This document shows, one piece after another, positions 32,367-42,800 of a stretch of DNA of 64,000 bases. Numbering within the stretch: the first letter of the stretch is position 1; each line of letters opens with the position of its first letter. The position numbers and the translations under genes were made by a program. The notes beneath the pieces were generated by a model. It was not told the DNA's origin. It was given only the letters and a program-made list of their open reading frames with translations, and searched no databases. The DNA comes from Plumapathes pennacea (taxonomy: Eukaryota > Cnidaria > Anthozoa > Antipatharia > Myriopathidae), in the NCBI GenBank assembly GCA_964036295.1, contig OZ038462.1, forward strand, positions 22,594,863-22,658,862, read 5' to 3'.

Positions 32367-35300
32367 TTACTTGGGGAGTTTTGTTACGTTCTTGACAGCT
32401 TTCCCGAGCTGAACTTGCTTGACGGCAGAGCCAAAGTGAAGCGTACTCAAAGTCTCAGCAACATTACTGACAGAGGGACTGACATTCACAAAAACGCACG
32501 CTTTTCCGTCTCCACCAAGCGAACTCTGTAACAACTGTGTGAGCTTAGAATTTCTATACGGCACGTGCATAGCGTTCGTCCTTAGCGCCATGAACACCTG
32601 TCCTAAAGCCGTTAGTGATTTGTTGATGGCGGCCGCTTCGACGAGTCTCTGTCCGGTGGCTTCGGTCTTGGAGATTCGTTCCGATCCGGCCAGGTCGACC
32701 AGTGTTAGCGTTCCGTGCGAGACGGCGTGTGAGACGTGATCCGAACCCTGAACACGCAAAACGAGGAGAAGATGCGAACGGGAGCTGTTTGTGTTCATTT
32801 TGGTGGAGCCAACGGAACGATTGTCGTGGCCTGGCGTAAACAGATACACAAACAAACAAACAAACAAACGCCAACTTTAATATTTGCAATTTTTTACGCA
32901 TTTTCAAGCCTCGTTAGTCAGCTTAACCCGCCTTCAGACAAGGAAAATAGTGAGGGACTTACAGATTTACAGAGCTACAGTCCATCAAACTCGAAAACGT
33001 GGGCGCGTTCGTTTGGACAATTCTGGAATAAGAATAGCCGGAACAACACACACACGCGCGTTCGCTTCGCAGCTTTTCCCAATTCCAGGATATTTGGATT
33101 ACATTCCGTCTATTCTGCTCCGGGGGCCGAACAGCTAGAGTATTCTAGAATTATTATGTCATGCGTCATTGGTTCATGAAAACAAAGATGGCAACGTTTT
33201 CGGACGCGAACGGAAGTTAGAAAATAAAGAATATGTATATCCGGAATAGTGCCAAACAAACGCGCCCGAAGTTGATCGCAGCTCCACCCACCTTTGCTCA
33301 TGATTTGCTTGATATCATCCGCTGACATCACTGGAAGCTCTGTCAAGTTAGTCACGACAACTTGCTTTCCCTTGGTCTGGATATTCAGCTGCTGTTGCGC
33401 ATTGTCACTCAGCAAATCTCGCAAAGTCTCGTTGTACACTTCTACCATGGAGACTTTCATGGCATAGTCTATGTTCTCCCTGTCTTTGCAGATTTTTAAC
33501 AGCTCCTTGATCGATCTAATGTTTACTCCCGGGTTCGATTCTGGACCCATCATGGTGTACGTCTTCCCTGAACCTGCGTGAGAAACCGCAATTAAGCCAG
33601 GTTTCCACGAGTGACGCCGCAAGTACAAGCGCAAGCATAAACGCACGCACAAGAGTTTCATTTTACAGAGAAAACAGGTTCGATGCAAGCACGTTACCGA
33701 CAACCACATACCGACCACATCTCGACCACACACCGACCACATCTCGACCACATATCGACCACACACCGATCACATACCGACCACATATCAACCACACGCC
33801 GACCACGTATCGACCAGTGCAACTTGTTCGCTGTTACCGTGTTGATGGTTGCTCCTTTTCCTTGCGCTTATGCTCGTTTTCACAGTCGCGTGCACACACG
33901 CATCTCTTGCGCTTGTTTCGCTCGTGAAAACCAGTTTGGAAACATTCTTGGCCAGTCAGGAACAAATACAAAACCTGATTGCAATCTACTCACGAAAGCC
34001 AGCCAGTGACAATGGATAACGGCGTTTCTTCGCACTGCCGATTGGTTAAACGCAATTTACTTTGGCTTCTGATTGGTTGAAAGTGTTTCCTGCAATCTCT
34101 CTGATTGTGGTCGGTACGTTGGTTTTAGGTTTCCACATTAATCTGAAAACCACTCAGCTGATATCTGATTGAACTATTAATTCCCCGCACATCATTTTAT
34201 ACAGTTTTCTACTCGAATAATTGGGAAAATTAACAGCATACCTGTTTGCCCATAGGCCATAATACAAACATTGTAGCCGTCAGCACAAGACGTGATAAGT
34301 GGAAGAGTGTCTTGGAATACTTCCTCTTGAGTACTTGAGGGCGCAAACACTCGATCAAAGTGGAACACCTTCTTCTCCCCACCAACACTAGGCGCTTGAA
34401 TTTCCTGCTCAGACGGAAAATGAAATGCATTTTCACTGCTGGCATCAAACCGACATCTACAGAACACCCGGATGTTTCCACGTAGCTCCTGCAGTTTGTT
34501 GTACAACAGTCTACGCTGAAAGGCCTCTTTGTGGTACAAGCTTCTAAGTTCCTCAATTTCACTTGAATGGTTGTTCTGCTGGGATTTTATCTCTCTAACC
34601 ACACCAACAGCCTGGTTTAAGACAAACTGGATCTCACTGACCCCTTTTGAGAGTGTTTCTCTGACGCCAAGTAGATCTTCTGACAAGGACTTTGCAGCAC
34701 CATTCACAGTACTAAGAGTTGTTGGAGATACACGCTGCCTTTGGGGGATGGGCTGGGGAATAGGAACTGGAGTATTTGATTTTGGGGGTGGGGGTGGGGC
34801 AGTTAACCGTTCCTCTGCTAGATTAAGATCACACTGCAGTTTGGCAACTCTAGTTTGAAGGAGTCGAGTAGCAGATTCTGAAGCACTTAACAAACTCTTC
34901 AGCTCTCTGTTTTTGTCCTGTGCTAATTCAACTTCCACTTCCTTAGTCTTCAGTGCATCTTCTAAATCCTTCACTTGCTTTTGCAATGCCTGTAACTCAC
35001 TCACCCCCCTACCCTGGGGCCCCTGCATTCGTGTCCAAACATCATCTTGTAACAGAGATATGTATGTTGCAATAACTTCATCTGCATCATAATTACACTG
35101 TCTCAATGAACCAAGAATCTCGTACTCGTCACGCCAATCTGGGATGGCATCCTGGATGGTGCGAATTAATTTCACACTCGAAGGAGTGTGCAACTCCCAA
35201 GACATAGGCAGCTTTAACCACTCCCCACAAGAGGCATCAAATACACATGGGATGTTGTGAGTTTCTTCCATGAAATAGGTTGCCAGTTGTCCTGCGCAGT

Positions 35301-36716
35301 CAAATTAACAAATTGTGATCAACTTCAATTTTCTCCTTCAGTCTCTCACCAGATATATTTGATGCAGTCCCCCCCCCCCCCCCCCCCCCCCCCAGAATGC
35401 TAGTACTTGTGAGAATTAAGTTTAGACTGTGCTGGTGTGGAGATAAGACATAAAAGGATGACAATGTTAGTGCTTCATCAGAGCAGGTGAGGAATTATGG
35501 GTTGGGAAAGTGACTGAGGTGTAGTGACTTCAGAGGAAACATGTTTGGTGGTCAAAGGGATCATGGAGAATGGAAAACCTGTATTTTAGGATGGTGGGGG
35601 TACAATTTACTTGGAATAGTCTATTACCTTTTGTTGGGTGATGGAGTAGACCCATACGGTCAGCGGCTGTTTCATAACTGTCTGATGGAGCTGTCTGTCT
35701 GTCCTCAAGCTGGACATCACTGATTGACACATTGGGTGGCTCAGTATCTTCAACCCTGTGCAAGGCCTCTATGAATCCATAAAGTAACCAATCCTCTGGA
35801 AAAGGCTGCCATTCACCTGAATGAATATTACGTGAACAGCTTCGATTTTCTCAGACAGTTTGGAGAACTTGCTTGGGATAGAGGAGATTGGGTGGGGGAG
35901 GGGGGGTTGAATTGACAGGTGACCTAATTGAACTAATTGCCCCCTTCAGAGCCAAAGAACTTCAGCCAACATGGTGAGCTGAATATGCCTTTGAGTGTAC
36001 CTCTGCTGTGTTTATGATATCAGAAATTCACCAAATGTCTTCTTTGTCATATGGAAGTGAGAGATTTTCAGATTCTTGTGGGAGTTTCACATTCATGCAG
36101 GAGATTGATGTGAGTTTGTTCAGGACACTCCTTCTTGGCTGGTTGGGAGAATCTGCATTGCGAACATGGGATTGAAAGAGTATGGTTGGGAGAATTTTGC
36201 ACTAATGAGCTCAAGAGTGATTAACAGCAACAATAAATAAGTTTATGTAAAACTTCCTGTGCAAACATTTCACATTATTGTCCACAAATAGTAAATACCT
36301 GTGGTCCAATTGTCGAGATAAAACCTCGCACCATCGCTGTTTATCAAACAGTACTCTCTGCCGTTGGTAGAACAGTGATAAACCTCAAACACAATCTCGT
36401 CGCTTGATGACGTCTCTGTGGCTCTGCGAGGTTCTGGTTGACTGACCGAGCAAGACGGTCCGAGTGACGAATGACCTTTCGCATAACCTGCAGTTAAATT
36501 AGGAGCTAGTGCGGCTTCTATGTCTTCGTCGACGTCATAAACTTCAGAATCAAAACGTGACGACGAAGGAACTGCTGATATGTCACTTCTGTTTACAGAG
36601 TGCTCTTTTCCACGCCCACTTGGTCGTTGATCAAAATTACTGTTTGAAAAGTCTGTTGTACTATCTCTGGGTTGCACTACAATCGTGTTTCTTGTATCTG
36701 AGGCTCCATTACCCAT
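32367..36716 (-). CDS. Kinesin-14 family C-terminal motor protein
   Basis: Five exons (minus): 36716-36299, 35816-35628, 35291-34242, 33573-33292, 32830-32367. All phases agree and give 800 residues. Residues 1-290 contain two WxPxPxxW-like segments (GEWQPFPEDW near 140, GEWLKLPMSW near 220). Residues about 300-366 form a coiled coil. A proline-rich stretch follows, then a neck (ELRGNIRVFCRCRF, about 470) and the motor. Motor motifs: GQTGSGKT (ATP-binding P-loop, split by intron 3), NTNSSRSH (switch I), LVDLAGSE (switch II), YRNSKLTQLL. Neck before a C-terminal motor is the hallmark of minus-end-directed kinesin-14. The precise subtype (KIFC2, KIFC3 or KIF25-like) is not settled. The start could also be the in-frame ATG at 36740. 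Introns hold repeats, including 33690-33850. Confidence 0.9.
33690..33850. repeat. GACCACATACC minisatellite, kinesin intron 4
   Basis: Roughly ten units of 9-12 bases (CGACCACATACC, CGACCACACACC, CGACCACATCT) end in a unique flank CAGTGCAACTTGTTCGCTG. The same unit type with the same flank occurs at 41845-42365 in ZMPSTE24 intron 4. Confidence 0.85.
33890..34165. repeat. CCAAT-rich repeat R2, copy in kinesin intron 3
   Basis: ACCTGATTGCAAT-CTCACG, GCCGATTGGTTAAACGC, CTGATTGGTTGAAAG and CTGAAAACCACTC follow the order seen in the 40912-41270 copy. Confidence 0.5.
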
Positions 36717-36860
36717 CTTATCCCTCAGGTAAAAAAACACTCCAGCCAGCTTTGCATTCCAACACGAAAACCCGAGCAGCTGAAGATGAACCGACTGTCA
36801 CACGAATGAAGCCGAGGCAAACTGCTGAACCATATCTGCGGGCTCCAGGGTTTCTCCAAA
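36717..36860. promoter_or_regulatory. Divergent promoter between kinesin-14 and ZMPSTE24
   Basis: The two start codons face away from each other and are 144 bases apart, so both transcripts must start within or overlap this interval. No TATA box is seen. The ZMPSTE24 side reads CCAAAATGGCGGACG, with a GCGGAC context typical of TATA-less promoters. Co-regulation is an inference. Confidence 0.6.
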
Positions 36861-39800
36861 ATGGCGGACGTGGTTGTGGCGGTGCTGGGCTTCTTGTGGC
36901 TTGTTTATCTGTGGGAAAACTACCTCTCGTATCGTCAGGTTAGTCCGTTTTGAAATTAGTCATCTATCTGTGGTCTAGCTTTATAATTTTTACCATCGGC
37001 TTGATTTGTGTGCTTTTGCCCTGTCACAAGTAACCCACAAATCCTTGCACATATTAGGGAAAATCGAGAAATGTCTTTGATGAGCATGTAACGCTAGTTC
37101 GATTTCGGTTCATGTTAAGGCTCACTCAGCGGATAGCTAGTATTGTAAAGTTTCCGTCGATTTTGAGTTTGAATATAGGGTTTGGGTTGAATCAGCGCCA
37201 AAAGTGGCCACGTGATTCGAAAATTTTCATCCAAAATGTCCATAAAAAATGTTGCGGCTTTTTTATAATAGTAACTAGACTGGCGTTGCCAGTGAGCTCG
37301 CGGCGTCAGTTGCGTCGAGACCAGAATATACCAAAATGGAAAGTGGAACTCCCAACAGAGACTTCCAGTTTCTCACCAGAAAAATATCACACAGTTATAG
37401 AGAACTTGGCTGTTGACACCTTGCTCAAATGAAACCTGATTAAACTATAAATTATCATTACAACACTCATACACTTGCTTCTTAAAGGTTGAGCGACCCT
37501 ACATTTTGAGAATGCGTGACATATCTTTTTATGCACAATCGATTTTTGACAGTTTGACTTCGACTCTTATTTCTAACGAGAGGCCACGATTAATCCAGCC
37601 TTTGCTTCAATACTTTTGTGGTTTCTTTTATTAACTGAATACGTTTCTTCTATAAGGCTTTCAAGTATTCATGTTCTGTAACAAGCGAGGAATGTAACAC
37701 AACACTTTACAATATTATTGCGGTTTTGTTCACAGTGTGTTCAGTCATTTGTGAACTGCAAACTCAATGCTCAAGACTATTTCGGTGTATTTTTCATATC
37801 TGGTATATATGACCATTGCAAAACAAAGGCTACATGATCGAATGAAAGAAACATTTCAACAGGCAAAGTACGATAAGCAGAAGAATTTTATGAGGAAACA
37901 GATGTCATGTACAAAGTAAAGCATAAATTGCCATTGTTTTGCGGCTAAAGCTCATCATAGCTTTGGTTTCCATTTTCGGCCTGTTATCTTCGCAGAAGTA
38001 TTTTGTGCCGCCACAGAAAGTTTCATCGGGACTAAATATTTAGTGGTGACAGAGAAATTTGCAATCCCTGAGCGGTATCCATCAAACATTTGTTTACGGT
38101 TATTCTCAAAGCTTCCGCGGTGAACTTAAGAACGCAAGCCAAAATCATTCCCTAAAATCCAGTTTACCCGTGCATGTTCCACAGAGCCCAATGGTGTTGA
38201 GTTTGGATGGGATGCAGTTAACCTTTACACAAGTAATTATGAGCAATTCACTGGCCACATCTCGAGTTGTTTAGCGAAGTCAATTATATACATACATACA
38301 TATTTTTATTGAAGCTCCCCTCAAGGGGCTTTTCAGCAACAATTTGGCTTCGCCACATTACTGTGGAGTACAGGCACCGAGGGTGGTCGCTGCCAGAGAT
38401 TTGTTTATGTCCTCAGTGGTTCTTTTACGTCCCCCCTGTAATCAAGTATAGAAGTATAGGGAGACAGGACTGCCATTTTACGTAGTCAGCCGAGCCAAGT
38501 GAAGATCTTACCATTTGCTGATAGAAACAAAGGCAGCATTTTCTCTTCAGTTATTTCAAGACCCTGAGTGCTGGTCCAGCCAGGGTTCGAACCCGCGACC
38601 TCCCGCACGAAAGACCAGCACTCAACCAACTGAGCCAACTGGGCGGCGGTTTACGTCATCGCATATCACGTGATCATATGAACCAATCACCGTGTGCTGA
38701 TTCTCAACCCAGAAGAAAAAAAACTCCATTTTTAAGCTCGCCGGGGCCACGCCCCGCGAGCAAAAAGGATATTTGTTAAGAAAATGGGAGTTGGAACAAC
38801 AGTGGATTTTAACCTCCTCAGCCTTTTGATAGATTCTCAGTGGGTTCCTACCATTACACCTACTGTATAGTCTAGTATGAAGTAAACATGTGAGTGGCAA
38901 TATGAGAATTGTTCTTTCCATCAGCTTAAATCAAATGGCAGATTCCCCTATGGGAATCCAAGCAAGACAGCCCTTTTTCTGTTTTCACCCCCTCCCTCTT
39001 CCCCCCCCTCTCTCACACACATTCTCAGGACCCTGTGTCATGCTTTTGCAGCGCAAGCTTGTCAAATACACGGAAGATGTACCAGTGGAGCTGAAAGACG
39101 TTTTAGACAAAGCAACTTTTGAGAAATCTCGACTTTACCAGTTGGATCGTAGCATGTTCAGCTATGTATCTGGTGCCTATTCACAGATGGAAACAACGGT
39201 ATGAAACCTTCTCAGAAGGAACTGATTAGACAGATTTCAGAAAGTAGCCAAGCTGTCAAGTTATTTTCTCTCAATGCACATTTCTCTGTATGCACATTTT
39301 ATATCCTGGTCATAAACTGCATCATACAGCAAGTCAAAGTATCTGACGCATTTTGCTGGCTGTGGGCAGCTTTTTTAAAAGATAGGTCCGCAAAGCATAC
39401 GTGAAGCTATTTGCTGGTTGATGATCGTCTATGATAGTGCATGATAGTTCATGATAGTTCATGTTAAAATGGGCGTGAGAGTTTGAACTATCATTGAATA
39501 TTATCACCATTTGATTGGGATTTTACACTATGCCAGCTACGTACTATGCATGACCAAACACAAATGCACAAACATGACAGTTTATTATATAATTATTTTG
39601 AGCTGATCAACATAAAAGGAGCAAAGTATAGCTTGCCAAAATATTTCAAGTCGTTCTGTAAATTTCTGCAAGGTACAGTAAGCCAGATTTTGACTCGTTT
39701 CGTATTAACGTAACACACTCCAACCAAACAAATTTGTTTCTTGTGCTCTTCAAACAGTGGTGAAAAGGATTCACAGTAAAATTTCCTGTTGATTTTTTAT

Positions 39801-42800
39801 TAGCGACAAAACCCGCTTTTACTTTTATAAACAAACAACTCAGACATACCACAGTCAATCTGCATCTGCAATAATTATGTCATGAAATCATGTGTCAGCA
39901 AACATATCATGCGAGGTAAACCGGATTTTGACTCATTATAATAGTTTTGTAACGTAACACACTATAGCCAAACTTTCTTGTTTCTCGTGCTATTCGAACG
40001 GTGGTGAAAAGGATTCACAGTAAAATTTCCTGTCGATGTTTCAGTCGATTTTTGATTAGTGACAGAATCTGCTTGAGACAATTTTATAAACAAACAACTT
40101 AGACATACCACAGTCGATGCTACATCTGCAATTATGTCATGAAATCATGTGTCAACAAACATATCAGCAAATGCAAAAAAACTCGGAGTAAGCTTTACCT
40201 TTGCCAAAACATGTCACACCATACAGCTGTGTCCCTTCTTTCATGAGCGGAGCGTATATTCGCAAATGTGTCCAGAAATGTCACTCAAAACGTGAATCTG
40301 TGTCGCCTGTTTGCCAGATACTACGGATATGTCTGCCAGGGGCTGACAGGGAGCAGATTTCCACATACAACCAAAGAATTGGCAACACTCATAGCCGCCA
40401 TTAAATAGTGTTTTGATTCTCCACGTGTGAGAGAGCCATATTTAGAAGACCCCTCCCCTGGAGAGGTAATTTAGCTTCTGACATTCTGTCGCCAAGTTAT
40501 AACATTAGCACGGAAACACTTTACTGGAAATCTCTCTGTGCATTCTTTGTGTTAAGTAGATAATAAACGACAAACTTTCTCACAGGTCCTGCACCACGAT
40601 GGCTTTTATATGAATAACACTTCATGCCCCTCCCCCCTCAGAAGTTTTTGCCACCTAGAGGGGGAGCATTTTGTAGTTTGTCCGAGACAATGACGTAGAA
40701 GCTATTTGCATATATGCAAATAGCTTCAAAAATCTACCATGTCCGTTTCTACCTACATTATCCCTTTAGTGACCATGTAATGTACTAAATATTAACTATC
40801 TTTTCCAGCTTATCCTTTTGCTTGGAGGGATACCATTTCTATGGAAACTGTGTGGGAATGTTCTTGGCAACTTTGGTTACACTAGTGAATATGAGGTACT
40901 GTACCACGGTTCAATAGACTGTCCAAAGTAATCATGTGATTGCTTTGGTTTTGTGTTTGCTATGCTTTCTCATTGGTCCAAACAAGTTTAGCAACATTGT
41001 TGACCAATCAAGAGCAAAAGCAAAAGCAAAACCTGGTTGCAATATTCTCACGCAAGAAAGCAAATGGCAATGGCATGTTCTTGCATTTCTGATTGGTTAG
41101 TAAAACCAATCACAATTACTTGGTTTTGGTTTTGGTTTTGCTCGTACTTCTAATAGTATTAGAAATATTATTGGTCCAACATGTTTCTGCCAGTGTCATT
41201 GATTGGCTCTGTGATGGCCTTGGTTTTGATTTTCAACAGTCATCTGAAAAGTGCTCCATATAAAAACTGCAAAAGTGCACTACATGTGTAATTACCCTAC
41301 TGACCTTCTCAAGGTACACTATAGGATTTGAGCTAAAATCTTAATACACATTTAGAATGCTACACTGAAGTGTTGCTTTACATCAGCATAAGGAGTATTA
41401 ATGGTAAGCACTGGATTACATCAACTAGAATACAATCAAATTGCCTCAGCATAATTATGAAGACTAAACTTACAGTAACTCTTCATAATAGCTCTCAAAC
41501 CTCAAAGCTTCATTATTTTGCTAGTGTTTTTACCCATAAGAGAGTTGTCGAAATTCTGATTATTCCGCTTGTACTGCAGATCACACATTCCCTGGCTTTC
41601 ATGTTTGGGGCAACGCTCTTTGGCACAATCACTGATTTACCTTGGAGTCTTTATAGTACGTTTGTAATCGAGGAAAAACATGGCTTCAATAAACAGGTTG
41701 GTACTAGACTAGGAGTGTGACATGGTTGATAGGCTAGTTACATGTACGTACCTGTATGGTCATCATTAAATTACTACACAGTATAAATGGGTTATTGTGA
41801 AATGAACTGCCTGTGAGCAACCACTTTGTAATACCAACTACATAGGGAACACATACAACAACCACATACGGAACACACATACGGAACACACATACGGAAC
41901 ACACATACGGAACACACATACTGACCACATACGGAACACACATACTGACCACATACAGCACACATACCAACCACTTACCAACCACATATGGAACACACAT
42001 ACCAGCGATATACTGACCACATACGGAACACATATCAACCACATATGGAACACACACACCAACCACATACTGACCACATACGGAACACATACCAACCACA
42101 TATGGAACACATATCAACCACATACCAAACACATATCGACCACATACCACCACATATTGAACACATATGGAACACATACCAGCCACGTGTGAACACATAC
42201 CAACCACATATGGAACACAATCACATACAAACCACTTATGGAACACATGCCAACCACATGCGGAACACATACCAACCATATGCAGAACACATACCAACAA
42301 TATGCGGAACACATACTGACTACATACAGACCACATTACTGACTGGTGCAACTTGTTCACTATTACCAGAGTTAATAGTCCAGACTTAAACCTTACCTCC
42401 CTCAGTCTGTAACTAAAAATGCATATTCTCTTAACTTTTTAAGAAGAAATTGTGTAAGTGATGTACATGAAGTGAGAATATTGATCGTACATGTAATTTA
42501 ATCAGCTTTCATTTGGACAAGGTAACAAAACCAAAGTATCCAGACTGCATTATGTGTTTCTGGTGAGAAACTGGAAGAGTTGAAGTTGATCACTCTTGGG
42601 AGTACAGTAAAAAGGTTAAGATAGAGTGGTCCCCAACATTAACATTGCACTTTTTTCATAGACTTTAGGATTCTACCTGAAGGATCTTGTTAAGAAGCAG
42701 GCAGTAACTCTACTTATTTCCTTCCCTGTATTGGCTGGTCTGATCTACATTATCAAGTGGGGTGGACAGTATTTCTTTGTGTATGCTTGGTTCTTTACTC

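Noticed and set aside
38570-38650. tRNA gene on the minus strand
   Set aside because: A and B boxes are present, but the sequence continues into a body and a simple-repeat tail and interrupts R1. It is the head of a SINE.
41734-42360. 208-codon Cys/Val/Tyr-rich minus-strand ORF
   Set aside because: It reads across the ACCACATACGG minisatellite; similar frames are open in several registers.
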